From Bacillota bacterium (GTDB taxonomy: Bacteria; Bacillota_I; Bacilli_A; RF39; UBA660), in the NCBI GenBank assembly GCA_015059485.1, contig SVAH01000009.1, positions 1 through 57,727 on the forward strand: a DNA stretch of 57,727 nt, read 5' to 3'. A model generated the notes under the pieces. That model was not told where the DNA came from. It worked only from the letters and a program-made list of their open reading frames with translations, and did no database searches. Every line of letters begins with the position of its first letter. Position 1 is the stretch's first letter. The translations under genes and the position numbers were made by a program. Shown here piece after piece: positions 8,117-16,718 of the stretch.

Positions 8117-10015
8117 ATGAAAAAGAAGTTAATTATTGTATTAACAATGATGTTAACCATTTTTATGGTTAACATCTTTAAATATAATTATAGTAATAAA
8201 TATAATTATAAATATGATAACATGGTAGATGTAAAAATATTTAATACTGATTATTTTAATTTTGAAAAAAATGTTTTATATAATCAGACAATATTTTCAA
8301 AATATGATTATTTGAATAATATAAGTATATATATAGATCCTATAAATAACTTATATGATAATAAAGATTACATATCTGTTTATTTAAAAATGACTTTAAA
8401 AGATGAAAATAAAAAAATAATAGAACAATATAAATTAGAAAAAGTTTTTTTAGAAAATGGTGGAATAATTGATTTTAAATTTAAACCAATAAAAAATTCT
8501 AAGAATAAAAAATATTATTTAGAAATTGAATCTTTTGATTCGATAAAAAATGAAAATATAAATTTTTTAAAACTTAATACAGACAATAAGAATTATAATT
8601 TAATGCAAGACGAGAATGATAATAATTATACATTGTATTATACTACACAGTATAAAAGTAAAAAGAGTTATGTAATATTTATTGTTATGTCAATTAGTTG
8701 TTTAGTAATTTTTTTAATTTTATTAATAATTCTTTTAAAGAATAGTAATATGAAAATAGAGAATAAATATGCTATTATAGCAATAATCATTGGACTGATG
8801 TTAATCATTTTTATACCATCATATGCTGGAAATGATGAAACATCCCATTTTGTTAGAGCTTATGAAATATCTAAAGGATATTTAGTAACTAGAAATATTG
8901 ATGATTGGCCAAAAGCAGAAGTTCCAAGTAAAGTTTTTAATAGATTTTATAAATATATAGATATTTCTGAAGCAATAAATACTAAAGAAAATAAAATTGA
9001 ATTATATAATATGGAATATAGTTCGGTTTATTCGATTTTTGCATATATACCTCAAATTTTTGCAATAATATTATGTAATTTATTTATTAATAATATTTTT
9101 TGGTGGCCATATATTATACGAATATTCCAATTATTATTTTGTGTATATTTGATATATATAGCTATAAAAATTATTCCTTATGGAAAAGAAAAAATATTTG
9201 TTATAGGATTAATACCTACTGTGTTAAGACAAATAAGTTTGATATCAGCAGATGCAATCATGATAAGTACTGCAATACTTTATATTAGTTATTTATTATA
9301 TGTAAATAACAAGGATAAGATAAGAAAAATAGATTTTATATTTTTATTATTATTAGCTATTTTCTTGTCATTATCTAAATTAGTTTATATTCCACTAATT
9401 TTAATATCATTTGTACTGATAAAAAACAAGAAAATAAAAACTAAGAAGATGTTTAGTATTATTTTAATAATATCTTTACTTGTAACAATTTTATGGAACT
9501 ATTTTGCAATGCATAATTTAACATCTGGCCAAGGTGTAAATGTTAATTATTATTTAAAATATTATTTAAGAAATCCATTTGACTTTATTTTTATAAATAT
9601 AAATACATTATTTACACTAGGATATAAATACATTATAGAGTTATTCAGTGGTCTTAATATGCCATATAAACTTTCTAATGAAAATTTAAATTTTATAGTA
9701 TTCATAGCATTATATTTAATTGTTTCTTTAAAGAGTTATAATCCATTTAATAAAAAAGAAAAAATATTTATAATATCAATAATTATACTTGTAATTTTAT
9801 TAATAAACTCATCATTACTTGTAACTTGTACCCCAATATATACTAGTTACATAATTGGTATTCAAGGACGATATTTCACTCCCTTATTGTTACCAATAAG
9901 TTTATTATTTGGAAGTAAAAAGAATAAAAAGAATAGTAATAATAGTATTTATGAATTAATTATACTTGTAACATATTATATTTATATTAATTCTATAATA
10001 TTTAGTTTTTCATGA
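8117..10015 (+). CDS. Polytopic membrane protein, DUF2142 family
   Basis: A 632-residue protein with an N-terminal membrane segment, an extracytoplasmic beta-rich region (about residues 25-185), and then at least nine hydrophobic segments. The loop GNDETSHFVRAYEISKG near residue 240 is the recognisable signature of the DUF2142 family, relatives of GT-C glycosyltransferases with an acidic pair in the first large loop. Members often sit in cell-surface polysaccharide regions, so a role in glycosyl transfer to wall or surface polymers is plausible but unproven. It starts 16 bases after the prepilin gene and may share its transcript. Stop is TGA. Confidence 0.75.
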   Translation: MKKKLIIVLTMMLTIFMVNIFKYNYSNKYNYKYDNMVDVKIFNTDYFNFEKNVLYNQTIFSKYDYLNNISIYIDPINNLYDNKDYISVYLKMTLKDENKKIIEQYKLEKVFLENGGIIDFKFKPIKNSKNKKYYLEIESFDSIKNENINFLKLNTDNKNYNLMQDENDNNYTLYYTTQYKSKKSYVIFIVMSISCLVIFLILLIILLKNSNMKIENKYAIIAIIIGLMLIIFIPSYAGNDETSHFVRAYEISKGYLVTRNIDDWPKAEVPSKVFNRFYKYIDISEAINTKENKIELYNMEYSSVYSIFAYIPQIFAIILCNLFINNIFWWPYIIRIFQLLFCVYLIYIAIKIIPYGKEKIFVIGLIPTVLRQISLISADAIMISTAILYISYLLYVNNKDKIRKIDFIFLLLLAIFLSLSKLVYIPLILISFVLIKNKKIKTKKMFSIILIISLLVTILWNYFAMHNLTSGQGVNVNYYLKYYLRNPFDFIFININTLFTLGYKYIIELFSGLNMPYKLSNENLNFIVFIALYLIVSLKSYNPFNKKEKIFIISIIILVILLINSSLLVTCTPIYTSYIIGIQGRYFTPLLLPISLLFGSKKNKKNSNNSIYELIILVTYYIYINSIIFSFS

Positions 10016-10016
10016 T

Positions 10017-10045
10017 TTGCACATTTTTAAATTTTATGGTAATAT
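10017..10045 (+). promoter_or_regulatory. Promoter of der
   Basis: TTGCAC at 10017-10022, 17 bases, TAATAT at 10040-10045, just after the upstream stop codon. This puts der on its own transcript. Confidence 0.65.
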
Positions 10046-10072
10046 ATCTTTTTGAAAAAAGGAGGGGAATGT

Positions 10073-11383
10073 ATGAAACAAGTTGTTTGTCTAATAGGAA
10101 GACCTAATGTAGGAAAAAGTACTATATTTAATAGGCTTATAAAAGAAGATAGGGCTATTATTATGGATCAACCCGGTATTACTAGAGATAGAATCTATGG
10201 TAATGCTTCATATAATGATAAAAATTTTTTGCTAATTGATACTGGTGGTATAGATTTAGGAAATGATGATTTTAATAAAGATATTATTTTACAAGCTACT
10301 ATTGCAATAGATGAAGCAGATGTAATAGTTTTTGTAGTAGATGGAAAAGAAGATATAACTGCTAATGATCATAAAATTAAAGATATGCTAATGAAAAGTA
10401 ATAAAAAAGTAATAGTGGCTGTTAATAAAATAGATAACGAAAAAAGAAAAGATGCTGTTTATAGTTTTTATGAGTTAGGATTTGAAAATGTTTTACCAAT
10501 AAGTGCATCCCATAATTTAGGATTTAACGAATTGCTTACAGAAATAACTAAAGATTTTAAAGATAATGAAGAAAATCTTGATGATTCGATTAAATTTTCA
10601 ATAATAGGAAGACCTAATGTAGGAAAGAGTAGTTTAATAAATGCACTTTTAAATGAGGAAAGATCTATTGTTTCTAATGTTGCAGGTACAACTAGAGATG
10701 CAATAGATACAAAATTTAAATATAATGGCGAATATTATACTGTCATTGATACGGCTGGTATGAGAAAAAAAGGTAAAATCTATGAAAATGTAGAAAAATA
10801 TAGTTTAATTAGAAGTTTAAAAGCAATTGATAGATCTGATGTTTGTGTTGTTGTTATAGATGCAAATGAAGGTATAATAGAGCATGATAAACATATTATT
10901 TCATATGCCATTGAGGCTGGAAAAGGATTAGTTGTTTGTGTTAATAAATGGGATACGGTAGAAGATCCAAATACTGCTATAAAAAAATGGAAAGAATTAA
11001 TTAAATATGAATTGCAATTTGTTCCATATGCTAAAGTAGTATTTTTATCCGCAAAAACACGAAAAAGAGTTCATACATTAATGCCAGAAGTAATAGCGGC
11101 TTATGAAAATAATCATAAAGAAATTAAGACATCACTACTCAATAACGTTATTATAGATGCAGTATCATTACATGAACCACCATCATATAAGGGTAGAAGA
11201 TTAAAAATATATTTTGTATCACAAACTGATAATTGTCCTCCTAAATTTACATTTAATGTTAATAGCAAGGGACTTATTCATTTTAGTTATGAAAGATATT
11301 TGGAAAATAAAATTAGAGAAAATTTTGATCTAACTGGTACTCCAATAATACTAAAATTCAAAAATAAAGGTGAAGAGGAATAG
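10073..11383 (+). CDS. der: Ribosome-associated double GTPase Der (EngA)
   Basis: Der is an essential GTPase that acts in 50S subunit maturation. From the ATG at 10073, preceded by AAGGAGG, the protein has 436 residues, the same as in B. subtilis. Two GTPase domains are visible: GRPNVGKST at residues 9-17 and GRPNVGKSS near residue 180, each with its DTGG/DTAG switch and NK[IW]D motif. The C-terminal KH-like domain follows (KRVHTLMPEV...). An upstream in-frame ATG exists but would place the Shine-Dalgarno inside the gene. A hairpin overlapping the 3' end forms the terminator. Confidence 0.97.
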   Translation: MKQVVCLIGRPNVGKSTIFNRLIKEDRAIIMDQPGITRDRIYGNASYNDKNFLLIDTGGIDLGNDDFNKDIILQATIAIDEADVIVFVVDGKEDITANDHKIKDMLMKSNKKVIVAVNKIDNEKRKDAVYSFYELGFENVLPISASHNLGFNELLTEITKDFKDNEENLDDSIKFSIIGRPNVGKSSLINALLNEERSIVSNVAGTTRDAIDTKFKYNGEYYTVIDTAGMRKKGKIYENVEKYSLIRSLKAIDRSDVCVVVIDANEGIIEHDKHIISYAIEAGKGLVVCVNKWDTVEDPNTAIKKWKELIKYELQFVPYAKVVFLSAKTRKRVHTLMPEVIAAYENNHKEIKTSLLNNVIIDAVSLHEPPSYKGRRLKIYFVSQTDNCPPKFTFNVNSKGLIHFSYERYLENKIRENFDLTGTPIILKFKNKGEEE

Positions 11384-11398
11384 CCTTTATTTTTTTGT
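11362..11398 (+). terminator. Terminator of der
   Basis: AAATAAAGG pairs with CCTTTATTT across a 13-base loop, followed by T residues; the left arm lies inside the last codons. Confidence 0.6.
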
Positions 11399-11402
11399 GG
11401 CC

Positions 11403-11431
11403 TTTACAAAAAAACACATACACTTTATAAT
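11403..11431 (+). promoter_or_regulatory. Promoter of the FAD oxidoreductase / GT39 gene pair
   Basis: TTTACA at 11403-11408, 17 bases, and a consensus TATAAT at 11426-11431, about 30 bases before the first start codon. Confidence 0.75.
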
Positions 11432-11461
11432 AGAAAAAGAGAAAAGATTGATGGTGGTAAA

Positions 11462-13039
11462 ATGAAAAAGAAGAATGTAGTAATAATAGGAGCAGGGCCA
11501 GCTGGTCTTTCTACAGCGTATAAATTATTAAAAACAAGTGATAAATATGATGTAACAATAATAGAAAGTGAAAATATAGTTGGGGGTATATCAAAAACAA
11601 TAGAATTTGATAAATATAAAATAGATACGGGAATACATAGATTTTTCACTAAAAATGATGAAGTTAATAATTTGTGGAGTGAAGTATTAAAAACTCAATC
11701 TAAACCAGCATATGATGATAATATTTTAAATAGAAATAAAAAGTATGATGAAAAAGGTATAGATCCAGAAAAAGAAGATAAATGCTGGTTAATTAAAGAT
11801 AGATATACAAGAATATATTATGGTAAGAAATTCTATGATTATCCAGTTAAACTAAATATGAAAACAATATCTAATATGGGTTTTATAACTTTTATTAAGG
11901 CAGGATTTAGTTATTTAAAAGCAGTAATATTTAAAAAGAAAGAAACTAGTTTAGAAAATTTTTATATTAATCGTTTTGGAAAAGTACTTTATAGTATGTT
12001 TTTTGAAAGTTATACTGAAAAAGTATGGGGAATACACCCAAGTAATATATCAGCTGATTGGGGTAAACAGAGAGTTAAAGGATTATCAATAATTAAAATA
12101 TTAAAAGAATGTTTTAAAAAAGTATTTCATATAAAAAATAATTCAAATACTGAAACATCTTTAATAGATAGTTTTATTTATCCAAAACTTGGCTCTGGCC
12201 AAATATATGAAGAGATGGCTAATGAAATAATTAAAATGGGTGGTAACATTATATATGAGGCAAAAGTACAGGAAATTAACGTGGATAAAAAAGGAAGTAT
12301 TAATAAAATTGTATATATAAAAAATAATAAAAAAGAAAATATAAAATGTGATATTTGTGTCTCATCTATGCCGATTAAAAATTTATTTGAATCATTAAAA
12401 AATATTAATATACCTAAAAAAATATATAATAGCGCTACTAAATTACCATATCGTGAATTTATGTCTGTTGGTTTAGTAGTTGATAGATTTAATATGAAAA
12501 ATGATTCTAATATAAAAACAATTAATAATATAATTCCAGATTCATGGATATACATGCAAGAACCAGATGTAAAAATGGGAAGAATTCAAGTATTTAATAA
12601 TTGGTCTCCATACATGTTTAAAACAAAAGAAGAAATAAATGACAAAGTAATGTTTTCTTTAGAATATTTTTGCAGTGAAAATGATAAATATTGGAATATG
12701 TCAGATGATAAATTTATAGATTTTGCTATAAGTGAAGCTGAAAAATTAAATATAATAAATAAAGAAAATGTATTAAATAAAGTAAGAATAAAAATCAATA
12801 AAGCTTACCCAGCTTATTTTGGAACATATAAAGATATAGACAAGATAAAAGATTTTATAAATAATAAAATTAATAATCTATATTGTATAGGAAGAAATGG
12901 ACAACATAGATATAATAATATGGATCACTCTATTTTAACTGGAATTAGAGCTAGTGAAGCTATTTTAGGATTAGTAGAAAAAGAAGATGTTTGGAATGTT
13001 AACGTGGAGCAAGAATATCATGAAGAAAAAAAGAATTAA
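11462..13039 (+). CDS. FAD-dependent oxidoreductase (amine oxidase / protoporphyrinogen oxidase-like fold)
   Basis: A 525-residue flavoprotein. The dinucleotide-binding motif VIIGAGPAGLS is at residues 7-17, followed by an acidic ribose-binding end (IIESENIVGGIS) and the second FAD motif KIDTGIHRFF. The C-terminal IGRNGQHRYNNMDHSILTG segment resembles the FAD end motif of UDP-galactopyranose mutase-like and FAD-linked polysaccharide enzymes. Substrate unknown. Its last 20 bases overlap the start of the GT39-like gene, indicating translational coupling, and that partner suggests a step in making or modifying a lipid-linked sugar. Heme synthesis is less likely since no heme genes are nearby. 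Confidence 0.75.
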   Translation: MKKKNVVIIGAGPAGLSTAYKLLKTSDKYDVTIIESENIVGGISKTIEFDKYKIDTGIHRFFTKNDEVNNLWSEVLKTQSKPAYDDNILNRNKKYDEKGIDPEKEDKCWLIKDRYTRIYYGKKFYDYPVKLNMKTISNMGFITFIKAGFSYLKAVIFKKKETSLENFYINRFGKVLYSMFFESYTEKVWGIHPSNISADWGKQRVKGLSIIKILKECFKKVFHIKNNSNTETSLIDSFIYPKLGSGQIYEEMANEIIKMGGNIIYEAKVQEINVDKKGSINKIVYIKNNKKENIKCDICVSSMPIKNLFESLKNINIPKKIYNSATKLPYREFMSVGLVVDRFNMKNDSNIKTINNIIPDSWIYMQEPDVKMGRIQVFNNWSPYMFKTKEEINDKVMFSLEYFCSENDKYWNMSDDKFIDFAISEAEKLNIINKENVLNKVRIKINKAYPAYFGTYKDIDKIKDFINNKINNLYCIGRNGQHRYNNMDHSILTGIRASEAILGLVEKEDVWNVNVEQEYHEEKKN

Positions 13040-14495
13040 AAAGTATATTAGAGTAGTATTTTATACATTAGTAATAACTGCTTTAGTATCAAGTCTTACA
13101 TATGTTGCATTAAACCATGAGTTTTGGAGAGATGAATCACAAGCATGGATGATAGCCAAAGATTTAAGTTTTGTTGATATTATTGGCCAAATGAAAAGTG
13201 AAGGACATGTTTTCATTTGGCACTTTATTTTAAAAATATCTTATCTCTGTGGTCTTAAATATGAATATTTATCATTTGTTAGTATTATTATAATGGCAAT
13301 AAGCGCAATGATAATCTTAAAAAAAGCTCCATTTAATTTAGTATTTAAATTAATTATAATATTCTCAATGCCTTTTTTATACGATTATTCAATAATGGCA
13401 AGGCCATACTGTTTAATTGCTCTTGGAACAGTATTAGTTGGAACAAATTATAAAAGTCGACATAAGAAACCAATTAGATATTTATTATCAATATTAGTCC
13501 TTTTATCTACACATGTTGTGATGTTTACAACTGTTGGAGTTCTACTATCAATGTTTTATTTGGAAGAAATATTTATAGTGAAAAATAAAACTAAGAAAAG
13601 AATAATATTTATTATAGTAAGTATAATAACATTATTAGGAATAATAGCTTTATATTGTGTTCCAATTCTTTTAGGATTAAATAATATGTCGCTTGTAAAA
13701 GAATATTCTGGGTATAGTGACTTTTTCTTAATAACTAGAGGTTTAGTTGATACAATATTTTTTGAAATTCCAGAAAAATCCAAATTATTATTATGCTATA
13801 TAATGTTTATAGATTTTATAATATTTTTATTATATCTTTTATTTAGAAATTACAAATGTTTATTAATATTATTAATTTCATTAACTTATCAATCTTTAAT
13901 ATACCATTATATATACTGTTTAATATTATCTAGGGTAGAAGTTGTAATATTTTTAATATTATTAGTTTTATATATATTAAAAAGTGAAAAAACAGATAAT
14001 AAATTTTATATTAAAATAGATAATATTGTTATTTTTTTAATAGGCTTATTATTAGTTACTAATACCTTGTCTAATTATCCAAAAATTTTTGATGATATTG
14101 AGTATGAAATCTCTGCTGGTAAGCAAACTGCTGATTTTATAAAAAGAAGAGTAGAAGATAATAGTATATTTATAGTAGATGATCCAATAGTGGCTACTAC
14201 AGCAATGGGATACTTAGAAGATTATAATTATTTATATTACTCAATAGATAGAAAAAAGTATTTTACTTTTGAAGTATGGGATCATTCATTTAAATTTCAT
14301 GATAAAGATGAAATTATAAAGGTAGTAAATGATAATTTTAATAAAAATCAAAATTTATATTTGTTATTTAGTTGTTATGAATGTAATTACGAAGATATGG
14401 TAAAAGAAAGATATTTAAATTATGAGTATGAAAGTCAAAAATATTTATCAGAATACTTTATAATGTATAAAATTAATAAAAAAATATTTGAATAA
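13020..14495 (+). CDS. Polytopic GT39-like glycosyltransferase family membrane protein
   Basis: A 491-residue protein with about ten hydrophobic segments. The first extracytoplasmic loop contains FWRDESQAW near residue 37, the acidic signature of GT-C (ArnT/PMT-like) enzymes that use lipid-linked sugar donors. The chosen ATG is internal to a longer open frame; it is preceded by GTGGAG and lies within the 3' end of the FAD oxidoreductase gene (20-base overlap). The soluble C-terminal part (from about residue 370) faces outward by analogy. Together with the DUF2142 protein upstream it hints at a small surface-glycosylation set. Donor and acceptor cannot be predicted. Confidence 0.75.
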   Translation: MKKKRIKKYIRVVFYTLVITALVSSLTYVALNHEFWRDESQAWMIAKDLSFVDIIGQMKSEGHVFIWHFILKISYLCGLKYEYLSFVSIIIMAISAMIILKKAPFNLVFKLIIIFSMPFLYDYSIMARPYCLIALGTVLVGTNYKSRHKKPIRYLLSILVLLSTHVVMFTTVGVLLSMFYLEEIFIVKNKTKKRIIFIIVSIITLLGIIALYCVPILLGLNNMSLVKEYSGYSDFFLITRGLVDTIFFEIPEKSKLLLCYIMFIDFIIFLLYLLFRNYKCLLILLISLTYQSLIYHYIYCLILSRVEVVIFLILLVLYILKSEKTDNKFYIKIDNIVIFLIGLLLVTNTLSNYPKIFDDIEYEISAGKQTADFIKRRVEDNSIFIVDDPIVATTAMGYLEDYNYLYYSIDRKKYFTFEVWDHSFKFHDKDEIIKVVNDNFNKNQNLYLLFSCYECNYEDMVKERYLNYEYESQKYLSEYFIMYKINKKIFE

Positions 14496-14550
14496 TAATT
14501 ATTAACATAAAATAGTTATTTGTCATATATTAAAGTATGGAGGATTATAT

Positions 14551-14793
14551 ATGGCATTTAATGATGAGTTTTTTAGTAAAGTTGAAAAAAAGACTAATGT
14601 GAGTAAAGATACTATTATATCTCTAGCACAAAAATTACAAAATGGAAATATGAAAGATGAAAATACTATTAGAGAGGTTATACAAAGTTTGAGTGAAATG
14701 ACTGGTAAAAAAGTTTCGAAAGAAAAAGAAGATAAAATAATTAATGCAATAGTTAAAGATAAAGTTCCTAAAAACGTTGATAAAATGTTTTAA
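14551..14793 (+). CDS. spoVIF: Stage VI sporulation protein F
   Basis: An 80-residue protein that matches the SpoVIF family by length and by its pattern FFSKVEKKTNVSKDTI...LAQKLQNGNMKDENTIREVIQSLSEMTGKKVSKEKEDKII. In Bacillus it is needed for the last stage of coat assembly through stabilising GerE. Shine-Dalgarno GGAGG precedes the ATG. Upstream, CATATATTA at 14523-14531 resembles a SigK/SigE -10 element, which would fit mother-cell expression; this is inference only. A bidirectional terminator separates it from def. Confidence 0.85.
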   Translation: MAFNDEFFSKVEKKTNVSKDTIISLAQKLQNGNMKDENTIREVIQSLSEMTGKKVSKEKEDKIINAIVKDKVPKNVDKMF

Positions 14794-14825
14794 AAAAATA
14801 GCATTGTTTGATGCTATTTTTATAT
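14792..14825. terminator. Bidirectional terminator between spoVIF and def
   Basis: A perfect 10-bp stem (AAAATAGCAT/ATGCTATTTT) with a 6-base loop, A-rich on the left and T-rich on the right, serves the convergent spoVIF and def genes. Confidence 0.85.
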
Positions 14826-15371
14826 TTCCCTCATTATTTCTGAATCTTTATACGGATTCTTTTTATCTATTTTATCGACAAATAATATTCCATTTAGGTG
14901 ATCAATTTCATGCTGAAAGCAAATTGCTAACTCTTCTCGAACTCTTAATGTAAATGGTTTACCATTTTCATCGTATGCATCAATTGTAATCCTTGCGTGT
15001 CTTGGAACAATTCCTTCTACTTCTCGATTAACTGATAAACATCCTTCACCTTCACCAACATATACAAGTTCTTCACTCATGCTTTTAATAGTTGGGTTAA
15101 TAATTACATAATTTTCAAATTTACCATCATCAACTTCATCAACTACTACGAATATTCTTTCAAGAACACCTATTTGAACATATGAAAGTCCCATACCAGC
15201 ACGTAAATCATATTTTTCACGTTCCTCATCTATTTGACTCATTTTCAAATATAAAAGCATATCTTTTATATCTTTTTTTTGTCTTTCGTTAAGTGGAAAT
15301 GTTACGTCACTACTTACTTTATGTAGTATTTTATCTTTTTCATCTAATATATTAATATCTGGTAATTTCAT
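14820..15371 (-). CDS. def: Peptide deformylase
   Basis: Removes the formyl group from the initiator Met of nascent proteins; a metal enzyme. The three motifs are present: GMGLSYVQIG (motif I, with Ser-Tyr-Val where Ala-Ala-Pro is usual), EGCLS (metal Cys), and QHEIDHLNG (two metal His and catalytic Glu). The chosen ATG has GGAGG just upstream; a TTG 15 bases earlier is unlikely. With 183 residues and an insertion of about a dozen residues it is a type 2 (Gram-positive) enzyme. It stands alone, divergent from nfo, away from the fmt gene it often accompanies. Confidence 0.95.
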   Translation of the reverse strand: MKLPDINILDEKDKILHKVSSDVTFPLNERQKKDIKDMLLYLKMSQIDEEREKYDLRAGMGLSYVQIGVLERIFVVVDEVDDGKFENYVIINPTIKSMSEELVYVGEGEGCLSVNREVEGIVPRHARITIDAYDENGKPFTLRVREELAICFQHEIDHLNGILFVDKIDKKNPYKDSEIMREI

Positions 15372-15471
15372 TACGTCAACCTCCAAATCGCAATTATTGT
15401 AACATAAAACTATTCTTTTTACAAATAGATTTTTGTTTGATATAATTTAAAATGTAGAGGAAGTGAAATAA

Positions 15472-16377
15472 ATGATTTTAGGAAGTCATGTATCATTTGG
15501 AAGTAAACAAATATTAGAAAGCACAAAAGAAGCAATTAGTTATGGGGCAAATACCTTTATGTTTTATACTGGAGCACCTCAAAATACTGTTAGAAAAAAT
15601 ATTAATGTCGAATATTTAGAAGAAGCTAAAAAATTAATGGAAGAAAATAACATTGATATAAATAATGTAGTATGTCATGCTCCATATATAGTAAATCTTG
15701 CAAACAATAAAGATCCTGAAAAGTGGCAATTTAGTATTAATTTTATTAAACAAGAATTAAAAAGATGTGATGAATTAAATGTTAAGTATATGGTTTTGCA
15801 TCCAGGTAGTGCAGTAGGTATGACACATGAAGAAGGAATAAAAAATATAATAGATGGTTTAAATATTATTTTAAAAGATGATTCAAAATGTATGATTCTT
15901 TTAGAGACTATGGCTGGTAAAGGCAATGAATGTGGCGTTGACATTAACGAAATAAAAAGAATGGTTGATGGCATAGACAACAAAGATAGAATAGGTGTGT
16001 GTTTAGATACGTGTCATTTAAATGATTCAGGAGTAGATATGAATAATTTTGATGATTATTTAAAAGAATTTGATAAAAATATTGGAATAAAAAAAATAAA
16101 ATGTGTTCATATAAACGATAGTAAAAATCCAATTTCATCACATAAAGATAGACATGAAAATATAGGAATAGGAACTATTGGATTTGATACATTATTAAGA
16201 ATAATAAATAATGAAAAATTAAAAGATGTTCCAAAAATACTTGAAACACCATATATCGGAGAATATGATGAAGATAAAAATAGAATATATCCACCATATA
16301 AATTTGAAATAGAAATGATAAAAAATGGAAAGTTTAATGAGAATTTACTTGAAGATATAAGAACTTATTATAAATAG
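15472..16377 (+). CDS. nfo: Endonuclease IV (AP endonuclease)
   Basis: Cuts DNA 5' to abasic sites in base-excision repair using a tri-zinc centre. Length 301 residues. Family motifs in order: GSHVSF at the N-terminus, CHAPYIVNLA, LHPGSAVG, LLETMAGKG, CLDTCHLND, HINDSK, and RHENIGIGTIG, supplying the zinc ligands. Shine-Dalgarno GAGGAAG. Its 3' end overlaps by ten bases the convergent DUF2624-like gene, a partner also found beside nfo (yqfS) in B. subtilis, though there it is in the same orientation. Confidence 0.96.
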   Translation: MILGSHVSFGSKQILESTKEAISYGANTFMFYTGAPQNTVRKNINVEYLEEAKKLMEENNIDINNVVCHAPYIVNLANNKDPEKWQFSINFIKQELKRCDELNVKYMVLHPGSAVGMTHEEGIKNIIDGLNIILKDDSKCMILLETMAGKGNECGVDINEIKRMVDGIDNKDRIGVCLDTCHLNDSGVDMNNFDDYLKEFDKNIGIKKIKCVHINDSKNPISSHKDRHENIGIGTIGFDTLLRIINNEKLKDVPKILETPYIGEYDEDKNRIYPPYKFEIEMIKNGKFNENLLEDIRTYYK

Positions 16378-16384
16378 TTCTTAT
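16359..16384. terminator. Hairpin between convergent nfo and DUF2624-like genes
   Basis: AAGAACT pairs with AGTTCTT across an 11-base loop that contains the nfo stop codon; T-rich on the right side. It probably ends transcription in at least the plus direction. Confidence 0.5.
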
Positions 16385-16631
16385 ATTTTTTATAGTATTC
16401 ATTAAATAAATTATTAATTTTAACAAAGTTTTCTTCACTAAACTTTGTTTTATATTGTTCCAAATTAATGTTTCCTTTATTATTTAATATAGTTTTATAA
16501 TTGTTTTTAATGTAAGAATAAACAAATTCCAATTCATCTTTATTTAAATAAATATTATTTTTTATAGCAAAGTTATTTATATCATACAAAGATAATTTAT
16601 TTATATAACTTTCTATTATATTATTAAACAT
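16368..16631 (-). CDS. Small DUF2624-like protein (YqfT-type)
   Basis: An 87-residue, all-helical, Asn/Lys-rich protein. The chosen ATG at 16631 has AGGTGAT upstream; a longer open frame lacks a ribosome site. The pattern of a first helix, a YxI...DE-type middle (NNIYLNKDELEFVYSYIKNN) and a last helix ending FNEYYKKYKNYL resembles the DUF2624 proteins, and the neighbouring nfo gene supports this, because yqfT follows yqfS in Bacillus. Function is unknown in the family. The assignment rests on weak similarity plus position. Confidence 0.55.
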   Translation of the reverse strand: MFNNIIESYINKLSLYDINNFAIKNNIYLNKDELEFVYSYIKNNYKTILNNKGNINLEQYKTKFSEENFVKINNLFNEYYKKYKNYL

Positions 16632-16718
16632 AAAAATCACCTGGTATATTATATGTAATTGTAAAATGTCTATGTATGATTTTATCAATTTATTAAATAA
16701 TAAATAATGGTGATATAT

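Noticed and set aside
16707..16718. Upstream ATG for the class B PBP
   Set aside because: It overlaps the GGTGA ribosome site of the ATG at 16719 and has no site of its own.
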